Assembly: GCF_000212815.1 (NCBI RefSeq)
Contig: NZ_GL890986.1
Location: 372,001-436,000 of the forward strand
From: Streptococcus sanguinis SK49
GTDB taxonomy: Bacteria; Bacillota; Bacilli; Lactobacillales; Streptococcaceae
Direction: 5' to 3'
DNA: 64,000 bases
Shown: one piece after another, positions 55,816 to 64,000 of the stretch
How positions within the stretch are numbered: position 1 is the first letter of the stretch
Layout: every line of letters starts with the position of its first letter
Position numbers and translations under genes: made by a program
Notes under the pieces: generated by a model
The model's input: only the letters and a program-made list of their open reading frames with translations
Databases searched by the model: none
Told to the model about the DNA's origin: nothing

Positions 55816-57143
55816 TAGTTTGATTTCTCCGAATATTCTTTATATCCGTCAGTTGCAAGCTCTGCCTTCAACCCTTCATAGTCTTGAGTCCCCCAACTAG
55901 AAATTTTTTCTGCAGTTTCAAGGTCTAGATTGCCATCCTTCAATAAGTAAGCTTCATAACCATAGTACTTGTAACGTACATCAGTAGATCCACCAATTCC
56001 AGTGTGAGTTACTTTATAAACTGTAATCAGCGCAATTTTGCCAGTTGATGTTTTATCCTCACCAGGAATAACTTTTAAGTAGCTTCCCTGTGATTCCAAA
56101 ACATAAGTATTAAATGAATCGTTTTTGTGTTCAGACTTGCTGTAATCTTCATTCTTCTTCAAAAGATCAGCAAAATTCTTCACATCTTTCAACTCTTTCA
56201 AACCTTCAACAGTCACTTCAACAGTCTTGCTATCAACCATTTTCCCTGAAGATTTCAGAGTATCGATATAATCTGAGCTAACGGCTAACGTTACTTTATC
56301 CCCATTTTTGAGGTTAGTAGGACGTTTACCATTTTCAAAATCGAAATAAGTTTCGTCGTCATCATTTTTGTCAATAGAGATCGTACCATAACCGTTAAAT
56401 CCTGAGAAGGTTACTGGGGTCTCTTTAAGCAAATCAGCTGCTGAAACCTTTTCATAATCTTTCAAGTCTTTAACTTCGAAGGTTTTCTTTTCAGCTTTAA
56501 ATGGTGAATTTTTTGAACTTGTTGTTACAGTGAAAGTAATCTTATCCCCATTTTTTAGACCAGTTGTTTTATCAAATTCATAATGAACACTATTAATCAT
56601 AGCTTCTGCTTGAACTAGTTTAGAAGCCAACTTAGTGTCTCCAGATACTTGTGCGTAAGTAATAGAGTCTCTCTTAGCCAAGCCAGTTGCCTGCTCTTTA
56701 TTAAAACCAGCTCTTTGGTAAGATAACTCTGCCACTTTTTCAGTAATATCTTGACTATTATAAGTCACTGTTCCAGATCCATCATAACCAGAAAATTCAA
56801 CTTTTACAATGTCAATCAAACTTTTTGGTTGAGATTGAATAACATTATAACCTATAAATGCTCCCACGATAACGGCCAAAGTTACCAAAGCCGCAATAAC
56901 TTCCTTCCGTTTCGTTGCAAATAATCCTTTTGCTTTTTCAACCACTTGTTGGGCATCAAACTGTTGAGCTTGACTTGCAGCCGTCTCATTTTTTACTGGC
57001 TCAGTGTTTCCCTTTTCTACCACTTCTTTAGACTGATTATCTTGAACTTGCTTATAATCTGTTGATTTTACTTCCTCGACAGGTTTGTTTTCAACCTTCT
57101 CTACCGATTCTTCATTATTCACATTATTTACCGAATCACTCAT
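55815..57143 (-). CDS. Membrane-anchored protein with repeated extracytoplasmic domains, unknown function
   Basis: 442 residues. An acidic, E/K/N/Q-rich cytoplasmic tail (1-70), one transmembrane helix (VIAALVTLAVIVGAFIGYNVI, about 80-100), then an extracellular part with two related units (VEFSGYDGSGTVTYN...NGDKITFTV and VTFSGFNGYGTISID...NGDKVTLAV) and a C-terminal domain holding YKYYGYEAYLLKDG. The layout resembles TcaA-type or zinc-ribbon-anchored YvcE proteins, without the zinc ribbon. Possibly an envelope stress sensor; no family confidently recognised. Confidence 0.7.
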   Translation of the reverse strand: MSDSVNNVNNEESVEKVENKPVEEVKSTDYKQVQDNQSKEVVEKGNTEPVKNETAASQAQQFDAQQVVEKAKGLFATKRKEVIAALVTLAVIVGAFIGYNVIQSQPKSLIDIVKVEFSGYDGSGTVTYNSQDITEKVAELSYQRAGFNKEQATGLAKRDSITYAQVSGDTKLASKLVQAEAMINSVHYEFDKTTGLKNGDKITFTVTTSSKNSPFKAEKKTFEVKDLKDYEKVSAADLLKETPVTFSGFNGYGTISIDKNDDDETYFDFENGKRPTNLKNGDKVTLAVSSDYIDTLKSSGKMVDSKTVEVTVEGLKELKDVKNFADLLKKNEDYSKSEHKNDSFNTYVLESQGSYLKVIPGEDKTSTGKIALITVYKVTHTGIGGSTDVRYKYYGYEAYLLKDGNLDLETAEKISSWGTQDYEGLKAELATDGYKEYSEKSN

Positions 57144-57183
57144 AAAAAATCTACTTTTTATTTTATTAGTATCATTATTAATA

Positions 57184-57212
57184 TCATTCTAACAAATGAA
57201 TGAATATTTGTA
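57184..57212 (-). promoter_or_regulatory. Promoter of the membrane-protein gene
   Basis: Minus strand TTTACA (57207-57212), 17-base spacer, TAGAAT (57184-57189), about 40 bases before the ATG. Confidence 0.6.
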
Positions 57213-57332
57213 AATGCTTAATCAAACTTTATTGAGCCTGCATCTTTTTAAAATCCATTGATTCATGATAGACTAAACAAAAACTTTTATGGACTATTTT
57301 TAGAAAAATAATTTCATAATTAAAACTTTTAT

Positions 57333-57362
57333 ATAATTAAAAGCCAGTAAATCTACTGGCTT
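57333..57362 (-). terminator. Terminator of the VIT-family gene
   Basis: Minus strand AAGCCAGTA/TACTGGCTT stem and TTTTAATTAT tail. Confidence 0.8.
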
Positions 57363-57378
57363 CAATATTTTCTACTAT

Positions 57379-58068
57379 CTAAATTGCAAACACCTGTCCT
57401 ACTGCATAGGTGACCGCCATGGTTAAAAGACCGATCACGAGGTTGCGAATCATAGCATTTTTGAGCGGTGCTTTGCCCAATCTAGCACTGGTATAGCCTG
57501 TTCCCAAGAGGGCCAAGGCCACAATCAGAACGGTTGCCCAGATACGGATAGTGGCTGGAAGCAGGATAATGGTAATCATAGGAAAAATCGCACCAACAGC
57601 AAAGGCTAAAAAGCTTGATACGGCAGCATGCCAAGGATTGGTAAACTCCTCAATCTCGATTCCATACTTTTCCTCCACCAAGGCCTCCAACGGATCCTGA
57701 AGAAAGGCCCGATTGGTCATGAGCTGGGCAGAAGTCTCACACTCGCCATTTTGAACATAGGCAGCATAGAGAGACTGCCTAGCAATATCTGGATTTTTTT
57801 CTAATAACTCCCGCTCTCTAGCAACAGCAGCTTCTTCTGTATCCTTTTGAGTAGAAACTGATACATACTCTCCGCCAGCCATAGAAAAGGCGCCCGCAAA
57901 GACTGCCGCCAAACCAGACAGAAAGATCATCCAAACATTGTCCGTCGCACTAGCTACCCCAATAACCACACCTGCTATGGAAATAATACCATCATTGGCT
58001 CCTAAAACCCCGGCCCGCAATATATTCAGCCGCCCACTAAAGTTCGTATCAATTTTATGTTCTTCCAC
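57379..58068 (-). CDS. VIT1/CCC1-family iron/manganese transporter
   Basis: 229 residues from a GTG start. Family signature GRLNILRAGVLGANDGIISIAG at the N-terminus and SMAGGEYVSVSTQKDTEEA in helix 2, five hydrophobic segments, and a charged metal-binding-type stretch between helices 2 and 3 (residues about 75-135). Family members move Fe2+ or Mn2+ out of the cytosol. A PerR-type box overlaps its promoter, tying it to peroxide or metal stress. The ribosome site is weak. Confidence 0.88.
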   Translation of the reverse strand: MEEHKIDTNFSGRLNILRAGVLGANDGIISIAGVVIGVASATDNVWMIFLSGLAAVFAGAFSMAGGEYVSVSTQKDTEEAAVARERELLEKNPDIARQSLYAAYVQNGECETSAQLMTNRAFLQDPLEALVEEKYGIEIEEFTNPWHAAVSSFLAFAVGAIFPMITIILLPATIRIWATVLIVALALLGTGYTSARLGKAPLKNAMIRNLVIGLLTMAVTYAVGQVFAI

Positions 58069-58094
58069 TATTTTAATTTTCTCTTTCTTTTTAT

Positions 58095-58109
58095 TTATAA
58101 TGATTATAA
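58095..58109. promoter_or_regulatory. PerR box overlapping the VIT gene's -10
   Basis: TTATAATGATTATAA is a perfect match to the PerR consensus TTATAATNATTATAA. It contains the minus-strand -10 TATAAT (58103-58108), which pairs with TTGTAT at 58126-58131 over a 17-base spacer. Confidence 0.75.
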
Positions 58110-58237
58110 ATAAAACCCAAAACTAATACAAGAGAAAATCGAAAAATGAGAAAAGTTCTACTATTTAAGAGAAAGAATGGATTAATAAAAATATTTCTCA
58201 AAGATAAATCTTAAACTTCATTAATATAATGCAAGTA

Positions 58238-58861
58238 TCATCTCCACAAGCCACCTAAGATCTGTTTTTCTATCAAATCTAAGTCTTCTTCCCTTATTTC
58301 GCCATTGTCGCTAACGATATAAAGCTGAGCGAAGTAAGCCAACAATGGACCAACACAAATACGAACCATTTGAGGAATCGTTAACTCTGGATTTACACGT
58401 GGATCTGCTAGCAATTCCTTATGAAGTACTCGAAGTTTATCTTGAATAGCATTCCAGATAAAAATCTGTTCATTTTTTAGTTTTTTATTTGAAAAACTCT
58501 CCTGCAGAATGATTTTCATCAAAGCACGATTTTTTTTGAGATAGCTCATACGATCGTGGACGAGATAACGAACCCTCTCTTCTGTCGTTTCAAAAGCTAA
58601 GAGTTCCTCAAAAAAACTACCGAAAATGCCTGGGACTACAGGATGTAAAATAGCCGTCAGTAAATCATCCTTCGTCTTAAAATACTTAAACAAAGTTGCC
58701 TGGCTTAGTCCAGCACGCTCAGCTATGTGAAGAGTTGAGGTCCCATGGTAACTCCTGGTTGATATGAGATCCACTGCTGCCTGCATGATTTTTTTCTTTC
58801 CTTGAGGGTAATTCGCTTCTTCTAAGTAATCTTCAAACGATTCAAAAACAGTCTTATCCAT
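58238..58861 (-). CDS. TetR-family regulator of the adjacent ABC exporter
   Basis: 207 residues. N-terminal HTH (KIMQAAVDLISTRSYHGTST followed by LHIAERAGLSQATLFKYFKTKDDLL) and a helical ligand-binding C-terminal domain. Last gene of the ATPase-permease-TetR operon. Two GTGAGT/ACTCAC operators at the operon's promoter are the expected target, giving autoregulation. Confidence 0.87.
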   Translation of the reverse strand: MDKTVFESFEDYLEEANYPQGKKKIMQAAVDLISTRSYHGTSTLHIAERAGLSQATLFKYFKTKDDLLTAILHPVVPGIFGSFFEELLAFETTEERVRYLVHDRMSYLKKNRALMKIILQESFSNKKLKNEQIFIWNAIQDKLRVLHKELLADPRVNPELTIPQMVRICVGPLLAYFAQLYIVSDNGEIREEDLDLIEKQILGGLWR

Positions 58862-58900
58862 CTAATCTTCACACCTTTTTAGCATTATTTATGTTGATTT

Positions 58901-59992
58901 CTAAACTTTACGATAACGACGCAATCCAACAATATTAAGAATTGTTAAAATGATCAAGAAAACCATTAAAACACTAAGATTTGACAAAATATCACCAAGA
59001 TTGTGCCCGTAAAGAATAATCTGGCTTATTGCATCACCAGAATAGGTTAATGGCAAAAATTTCCCCACAGTTGGAGCCCATTCTCCCATGGATGACAATG
59101 GAATAATTCCTGAGAAAAAAAGTTGGGGCATAATCACGAGAGGAATAAATTGCATCATTTGGAATTCTGATTTTGCTAGAGTAGACAAGAGAATTCCAAA
59201 TGCCAGTGCTACAAGAGCCAGTACCACATTAACTATTATAACATTTAAAATACTTCCTACAACTTCTACATCTAGTAGCCAAATTGCTGCTAAGACGACA
59301 ACTGCCGTTTGAAAAATCGCAATAATACCGTAAGACAACATATAGCCATAGACGATTTCAGATCGTTTCACTGGTGTTGCTAACAAACGTTCTAGTGTTC
59401 CACTGGTGCGTTCTTTCAAAAGCGCCATACCAGAAATCAAAAAGACAAAGAAGAAGACCACAAAGCCAATTAAAATTGGAATCATACGTGCAAAGAATCC
59501 AGTATTTTTATCTCCATATTGGTAAGATTCTTTGATTTCAGGCGCCTTTGCATCTAATTTCAATTGTGGAAGAGCTTGTTTGACACGAGATAATAACTGA
59601 TTGGTGCCTTCATTGACGATACTTGTTCGTAACACTTGTCGTATCATAGATGTCTTGGAGGCATCTGTGTTTGCGTAGTCGACCTGATACTCACCGTCTT
59701 TATAAGAAATCACAGCATCGACTTTTTCATTTACTAGCGCTTCTTTGGCTTGATCTAAGCCTTGATAAATCTCGACGTCCACATGATCGAGCTCATCCAT
59801 TTTCGTTACCAAACCAGTTGGTAGATCTTGTGTTGCCAACTTGACATTCACGGTTGTACTAGCTGAAAACATGAGGTTCATCAACCACATGATAAAAACA
59901 GGTGCTATAAACATCAGGGCTAGAGTTCGTTTGTCACGAAGTAATTCTTTGATGACTTTTTTTGCAATCGCTATTGTTCTCATTTTACTCAC
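58901..59992 (-). CDS. ABC-2 type transporter permease (drug exporter)
   Basis: 363 residues. One N-terminal transmembrane helix, a large extracytoplasmic domain (about 45-170), then five helices with the ABC-2 motif ERTSGTLERLLATPVKRSEI and an FFSGIIPLSSM loop. Translocates lipophilic compounds with its partner ATPase; overlaps the ATPase gene by 8 bases. Confidence 0.89.
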   Translation of the reverse strand: MSKMRTIAIAKKVIKELLRDKRTLALMFIAPVFIMWLMNLMFSASTTVNVKLATQDLPTGLVTKMDELDHVDVEIYQGLDQAKEALVNEKVDAVISYKDGEYQVDYANTDASKTSMIRQVLRTSIVNEGTNQLLSRVKQALPQLKLDAKAPEIKESYQYGDKNTGFFARMIPILIGFVVFFFVFLISGMALLKERTSGTLERLLATPVKRSEIVYGYMLSYGIIAIFQTAVVVLAAIWLLDVEVVGSILNVIIVNVVLALVALAFGILLSTLAKSEFQMMQFIPLVIMPQLFFSGIIPLSSMGEWAPTVGKFLPLTYSGDAISQIILYGHNLGDILSNLSVLMVFLIILTILNIVGLRRYRKV

Positions 59993-60701
59993 CTTCTGCT
60001 TTTAAAAATACTTCTTCAATACTTGAAACTTGATAACTTTCTTTTAAGTGTTGCGGTGTATCAAAAGCAATGATTTTTCCGCCTAATAATAAACCGACCT
60101 TATCCGTCAACTCTGCTTCATCCATAACATGGGTAGTAACTAATATCCCAACCCCATTATCTCTAAGCGCGAATAATTCTTTCCAGATTTTCTTTCGAAG
60201 AGAAGGGTCGATTCCAACTGTCGGTTCGTCCAAAATCAAGAGCTGAGGATTCCCCAGAAGTGCGATGGCCAGAGATAAACGCCGTTTCATTCCTCCAGAA
60301 TAACCGGATACCGTTTTATTCAAATGCTCTGTCAAATCCACAACTTGAGCCACATGGGAAATTTCAGCTGTCAGATCTCTTTTGGATAGCCCTTTTAGCT
60401 GACCAAAAAATTCTAGATTTTCTTGACCTGACAAAGCCTCATATAAGGCATCTGACTGGGCCATATAACCAATATCTCCTAAAATATGGCGATTGGGCAT
60501 AGTGTGATTTAACACTAAAGCTACGCCTCCATCAGCCTTTTCCATTCCTAACGTAGTCTTAATCATAGTTGATTTACCAGCACCAGACGGACCAATTAAT
60601 CCTATAATTTCTCCTGTCTGCAATTCAAAGCTGACATGATTCAGAACTATTTGATGGTCAAAAGATTTTACTAAATCTTGTAAATGTAGTAATGTTTTCA
60701 T
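59985..60701 (-). CDS. ABC transporter ATPase (drug exporter)
   Basis: 238 residues. Walker A GPSGAGKSTMIKT, signature YSGGMKRRLSL, Walker B LLILDEPTVGIDP, H-loop VTTHVMDEAE. DrrA-type subunit of a multidrug exporter. Preceded by a consensus promoter with the operator inside its spacer, and AGGAGG before the ATG. Confidence 0.92.
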   Translation of the reverse strand: MKTLLHLQDLVKSFDHQIVLNHVSFELQTGEIIGLIGPSGAGKSTMIKTTLGMEKADGGVALVLNHTMPNRHILGDIGYMAQSDALYEALSGQENLEFFGQLKGLSKRDLTAEISHVAQVVDLTEHLNKTVSGYSGGMKRRLSLAIALLGNPQLLILDEPTVGIDPSLRKKIWKELFALRDNGVGILVTTHVMDEAELTDKVGLLLGGKIIAFDTPQHLKESYQVSSIEEVFLKAEGE

Positions 60702-60715
60702 TTACTTCCTCCTAG

Positions 60716-60731
60716 GTGAGTGTATACTCAC
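60716..60731. promoter_or_regulatory. TetR operator 1
   Basis: GTGAGTGTATACTCAC: perfect six-base arms, just upstream of the ATPase ribosome site. Confidence 0.75.
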
Positions 60732-60750
60732 TTTTTAAATCACAAGAGCT

Positions 60751-60779
60751 ATTATAGTGAGTGTTTACTCACTTGTCAA
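60751..60779 (-). promoter_or_regulatory. Promoter of the ABC exporter/TetR operon
   Basis: Minus strand TTGACA (60774-60779), 17-base spacer, TATAAT (60751-60756): full consensus at both hexamers. Confidence 0.9.
60756..60773. promoter_or_regulatory. TetR operator 2, filling the promoter spacer
   Basis: AGTGAGTGTTTACTCACT: seven-base perfect arms. It occupies the 17-base spacer and the first base of the -10, so bound repressor would exclude RNA polymerase. Confidence 0.8.
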
Positions 60780-60800
60780 GAAAAAAGTTGAAATTCTTTA

Positions 60801-60834
60801 AAAAATAAAAACACCAGATGATATTATCTGATGC
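60801..60834 (-). terminator. Terminator of the AraC-family gene
   Basis: Minus strand CATCAGAT/ATCTGGTG stem (one G-U pair), six-base loop, TTTTTATTTTTT tail. Confidence 0.8.
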
Positions 60835-60855
60835 TTATAATCGATATCTCTAATT

Positions 60856-61836
60856 TTAGGAGTGTTTCTGAATCTCTTCTCGATACTCTGAAATGGTCTT
60901 TCCTGTCCACTTTTTAAAGGCCCGCGAGAAGGAGGACACTTCGGAATAGCCCAGCAGATAGGCTACATCATCCGTTGTCATGTCAGGATTCTTGAAGTAA
61001 CCAAAGGCTAGGAGCTTCTGCACATTTTGCAATTCTTGGTTAAACTTAGTGCCTTCTGCCGTCAGATTTCGTTGCAAGGTTCGGCTACTAATCCCTAGCG
61101 TCGCTGCGATATCTTCGATACCAAAGACCCCACTTGGGATCGCCTGATAGAGTTTTTGCTGAACGATACCGGTAAAACTTTCACTAGTCACGGCTTCTGC
61201 CAAGCGCTCTTTGAGTTGAGGCTCTAGGTAGTCTAGCATGACATTATTGGCAGTTAAAAATGGTTTCTCCAAATCTGACTTTTTAAAGACGACTTCATTG
61301 CCTTCCATTTTTTCCACGTGACAACCAAATACCGCAATACTCGCTTCTTCATAGACATATGGAGTCCCAACGTGTGCTGGAGTGATGTTTTCTCCTGTCC
61401 CTGTCCGAACCAAATCGACCAATAACAGCTGTTCGTTGAGGAGAGCGAAACGAGGCAAGTCAAACCCTGGATAATCATAGCGATAGCTCACACGGACTAA
61501 GTCATCAAAGGTCTCAATACAGACAACAATAGGACCTGTGATTTTCTTATATTTGGCAAAATGTTCAATCGCTGCGAGGCCATTTTTTGACGAAAGTGCC
61601 GCAAAGAAAGGTGGCATGAACATTTGAATATCCTTGATGCGGCTCATAGCGATAATCTGCTCATCATTGGCTACCTTATCAAAAGCCATCAAAAGATGGT
61701 AATAGTCCAGAGTTGAGAGGTTCATCTCTTCCTTCCATGTGGTATCTGGAAGATTGGCTAGTTCCAGAATCATGTTCAGATCTAGCCCGATCAGTTTTAA
61801 ATTGTCAATATATTGCTGACTGAGATTCAGACGCAT
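60856..61836 (-). CDS. AraC-family transcriptional regulator
   Basis: 326 residues. N-terminal Arabinose-binding-type domain (about 10-190) and C-terminal double HTH (GIEDIAATLGISSRTLQRNL, VAYLLGYSEVSSFSRAFKKW). It lies downstream of the dehydrogenase gene with a 19-base gap, on the same strand, so it may regulate that gene. Effector unknown. Confidence 0.88.
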   Translation of the reverse strand: MRLNLSQQYIDNLKLIGLDLNMILELANLPDTTWKEEMNLSTLDYYHLLMAFDKVANDEQIIAMSRIKDIQMFMPPFFAALSSKNGLAAIEHFAKYKKITGPIVVCIETFDDLVRVSYRYDYPGFDLPRFALLNEQLLLVDLVRTGTGENITPAHVGTPYVYEEASIAVFGCHVEKMEGNEVVFKKSDLEKPFLTANNVMLDYLEPQLKERLAEAVTSESFTGIVQQKLYQAIPSGVFGIEDIAATLGISSRTLQRNLTAEGTKFNQELQNVQKLLAFGYFKNPDMTTDDVAYLLGYSEVSSFSRAFKKWTGKTISEYREEIQKHS

Positions 61837-61855
61837 AGGGTTTCTCCTTTTTCTC

Positions 61856-62677
61856 TTAAGAAGCCCGCTTCATGAGGGCATCAAACCAACGATCTGGCAA
61901 GATAGCATGCAAGAATACCAAAGGTTTAGCTCCCATACCTACTAAGTAGCGGGTTTTAGGGCGATGGCTGTTGACTGCTTTTGAAATAGCGTTTGAAATA
62001 ACTTTAGGATTTGACATCATATTGCCAGAGTATTGCTTACGCATCCCTTCTGCTGCCTTGGTGGCTGCTACTTCATAAGCACCACCTTTAGCTGATTCGG
62101 CCAGTTTGTCAGCAGCGATGAAGCCCCAGTCCGTTTTAATACCGCCTGGTTCGATGATAGAGACATCAATGCCATAATCAGACACTTCCATACGAAGACC
62201 ATCTGAAAAAGCTTCGAGAGCATATTTGGTCGCATGATACCAAGCACCAAAGTAGGATGTCAAACGACCACCCATTGAGCCCACATTAATAATGCGACCT
62301 GATTTTTGGTTACGCATATAAGGAAGAACGAGTTGTGTCAAGCGAGCTAGACCAAAGATATTGACTTCGAACTGCATCTTAGCTTCTTCAATCGTTACAT
62401 TTTCAACTGCACCATAGGATCCGTAGCCAGCATTATTGACTAAGACATCGATACGATTTTCTTTCTTGATGATGAGATTAAGAGCTTCTTTAATGCTAGC
62501 TTCATCTGTAATATCCAAACTAACTGGTGTCACGCCAAAGGCTTCAAGTGGTTTCATGGCATCCACACGGCGGGCAGCGCCATAGACAATATGACCTTCT
62601 TTAGCAAGTTGTTCAGCAGTTTGGTAACCGATACCTGATGAAGCGCCTGTGACTAAGATAACTTTTTTGTTTGACAT
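61856..62677 (-). CDS. Short-chain dehydrogenase/reductase
   Basis: 273 residues. TGASSGIG cofactor motif, VLVNNAGYGSYG, catalytic Ser in INVGSMGG and YHATK. NAD(P)-dependent oxidation of an alcohol or reduction of a ketone; the substrate is unknown. Start 62677 follows AGAGGAA; an ATG two codons earlier overlaps that site. Its promoter region contains a CAGAATC/GATTCTG inverted repeat (62727-62756). Confidence 0.88.
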   Translation of the reverse strand: MSNKKVILVTGASSGIGYQTAEQLAKEGHIVYGAARRVDAMKPLEAFGVTPVSLDITDEASIKEALNLIIKKENRIDVLVNNAGYGSYGAVENVTIEEAKMQFEVNIFGLARLTQLVLPYMRNQKSGRIINVGSMGGRLTSYFGAWYHATKYALEAFSDGLRMEVSDYGIDVSIIEPGGIKTDWGFIAADKLAESAKGGAYEVAATKAAEGMRKQYSGNMMSNPKVISNAISKAVNSHRPKTRYLVGMGAKPLVFLHAILPDRWFDALMKRAS

Positions 62678-62726
62678 GTTCATTTCCTCTTTTGTTTCAT
62701 TTGATTGATGAGACTATTATACGATA

Positions 62727-62756
62727 CAGAATCCGACAAGAAAATGACAGATTCTG
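62727..62756. promoter_or_regulatory. Inverted repeat upstream of the dehydrogenase gene
   Basis: CAGAATC and GATTCTG arms separated by 16 bases. It lies just upstream of a minus-strand TATAAT and is a candidate site for the AraC-family protein. Confidence 0.35.
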
Positions 62757-62825
62757 ACACGCCAATGACAATTTACGCCAAAAATTCTGGTAAAAAACAA
62801 TCTGCCTCATTCTATCCATTTTCTG

Positions 62826-62831
62826 TTATAA
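62826..62831 (+). promoter_or_regulatory. Extended -10 of the LtrA-family gene
   Basis: TATAAT preceded by TGT, 34 bases before the ATG. Confidence 0.55.
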
Positions 62832-62865
62832 TAAACTGTTAGAAATTTCTATGAAAGGTCTTCTT

Positions 62866-64000
62866 ATGTCAAATCTTATCAAACACAAACGGGTGGAGTT
62901 TAGCGAACTCTTTTATGATCTGGTCTTTGTCTACGCGATATCTAAAACGACTGCCCTCATCCATCATCTTCACCATGGTGTCTTATCCCTAGATGCCATC
63001 TTTGGTTTCCTGATGTCGCTTCTGGTTCTGGTCAATTCTTGGATGATTCAGACCGTCTACACCAACCGCTATGGAAAGAATTCTCTTTTCAATATGGTCG
63101 TCATGTTCGTCAATATGGCTATGCTACTCTTGATATCAAACATGATTACCAATGACTGGCAATCCTATTTCCATACCTTCTGCTGGACGATTGGGACACT
63201 GACCTTGACCTTATTTTTCCAATACTTGGTTGAATATCTTCGAAAATCTACAAGCTCTGCCAATCGTAAAAGCATCAAGGGGTTTCTTTGGATGACTGGT
63301 CTCAGAACTGTCCTGGTCTACCTAGCTGCTCTCTTGCCAATTCATCTTGGGATTCATGTCTACATGACTGGGATTCTCCTAACTTTTATCATGCCTGTCC
63401 TATTGACCCGAAAAGTTTCCCATTTTCAAATCAATCTGCCCCACCTGATTGAACGCATTTCGCTTTTAGTTATCATCACTTTTGGTGAGATGATTATGGG
63501 TCTAGCGGATTTCTTTACACTGCAACATTTTTCCATTCATTCTATCCTATACTTTATCATCATGGTCAACCTCTTTATGAACTATTTCGGTCAGTTTGAC
63601 CATGCCATTAATGAGAAAGGGGAGAATAAAGGAATCTTCCTAATTTATAGCCACTATCCGATTTTTATCGGCTTAATTATGATCACTGTTTCCATGAGCT
63701 TTCTGGTTAATCCAGAAGCTCACCATCTCTTTGCGACTAGCTTCTTCTATGCTGGTATCGGGCTCTTCCAAGCTGCGGTCTTGTCAAATGGTCGCTTCAA
63801 CAAGAGTTATCTCCGCTATAACAAGTTCTTTTATGGGTTCCAAGCAGGAATCTTCCTTCTCGGATTGGCCTTTTCATTCCTTTTTTCAGCCAGCCCAACC
63901 ATCGTCATTGCTATCGCAACTCTGATGACCTTAGCAATGGAAATTCATTTTACTCATTTTTATATGACACAGACCAAGAAATTCTCAACACCTAATTGGG
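62866..64000 (+). CDS. Low-temperature-requirement A (LtrA) family membrane protein, 3' truncated
   Basis: 378 codons are visible and the frame is still open at the window end. Multiple hydrophobic segments and the LtrA signature RVEFSELFYDLVFVYAISK near the N-terminus, plus SLLVIITFGEMIMGL. The family is named for a Listeria cold-growth locus; its transport role is unknown. Start 62866 follows AAAGG; an in-frame ATG at 62851 is possible but lacks a ribosome site. Confidence 0.85.
   Translation, partial: MSNLIKHKRVEFSELFYDLVFVYAISKTTALIHHLHHGVLSLDAIFGFLMSLLVLVNSWMIQTVYTNRYGKNSLFNMVVMFVNMAMLLLISNMITNDWQSYFHTFCWTIGTLTLTLFFQYLVEYLRKSTSSANRKSIKGFLWMTGLRTVLVYLAALLPIHLGIHVYMTGILLTFIMPVLLTRKVSHFQINLPHLIERISLLVIITFGEMIMGLADFFTLQHFSIHSILYFIIMVNLFMNYFGQFDHAINEKGENKGIFLIYSHYPIFIGLIMITVSMSFLVNPEAHHLFATSFFYAGIGLFQAAVLSNGRFNKSYLRYNKFFYGFQAGIFLLGLAFSFLFSASPTIVIAIATLMTLAMEIHFTHFYMTQTKKFSTPNW

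Overview
The window looks like a chromosomal segment of an oral Streptococcus of the sanguinis/gordonii type. This rests on the moderately low GC content, PolC-type replicative polymerase, Eep, PepS and ClpL, many PTS and PRD-regulator genes, and CcpA cre sites. Gene pairs that I recall as neighbours in pneumococcal genomes also recur: uppS-cdsA-eep-proS, polC near pepS, glmS next to an SP_0267-type flavin enzyme, and tkt-ulaG-ulaR-ulaFEDCBA. The species is an inference. I recognised no rRNA, tRNA, CRISPR array or prophage.

Layout. 1-241 is the start of a sugar-nucleotide epimerase-like gene, cut by the window edge. 820-5332 is a CcpA-controlled operon: PRD regulator fused to a PTS IIA domain, UlaB-type IIB, UlaA-type IIC and a fructose-6-phosphate aldolase/transaldolase-like enzyme. 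5462-22547 is mostly housekeeping: rsuA, an MFS permease, def, pepS, a methyltransferase, polC, proS, eep, cdsA, uppS and yajC, with a few small membrane or lipoprotein genes. 22726-43196 is a large carbohydrate region. It holds tkt, ulaG, an IS200-type element whose transposase carries a nonsense codon, a CPBP protease gene whose 3' end runs into that IS, the ulaR-like regulator, a sugar O-acetyltransferase, a LacI-controlled seven-gene cassette (30211-38269), and ulaFEDCBA. 44057-46195 is clpL with an unusual repeat-rich leader. 46624-52310 is one operon joining two zinc-methyltransferase-like proteins (UROD/MetE superfamily) and a tiny membrane protein to an amino-acid-type ABC importer. 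52524-64000 holds an LLM flavin enzyme, glmS, a repeat-containing membrane protein, a VIT/CCC1 transporter behind a PerR box, an autoregulated ABC exporter with its TetR regulator, an AraC regulator plus short-chain dehydrogenase pair, and the start of an LtrA-family gene.

How the genes fit together. UlaA/B/C import ascorbate as ascorbate-6-phosphate. UlaG opens the lactone, and UlaD, UlaE and UlaF convert it to D-xylulose-5-phosphate, which transketolase can use. The ulaG and ulaA promoters share a 39-bp operator placed identically relative to the -10 box, so the two separated units should be co-activated, presumably by UlaR. The cassette inserted between ulaR and ulaF encodes an orphan GatC-type permease, a dehydrogenase, an amidohydrolase/lactonase-like enzyme, an FGGY kinase, a TIM-barrel epimerase and an uncharacterised FG-GAP-like protein. 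It reads like a feeder route for another sugar acid or sugar lactone.

The best candidates for an undescribed system are the methyltransferase/ABC operon at 46624-52310 and the sugar cassette at 30211-38269. Both functional proposals are inference from domain content and gene order.
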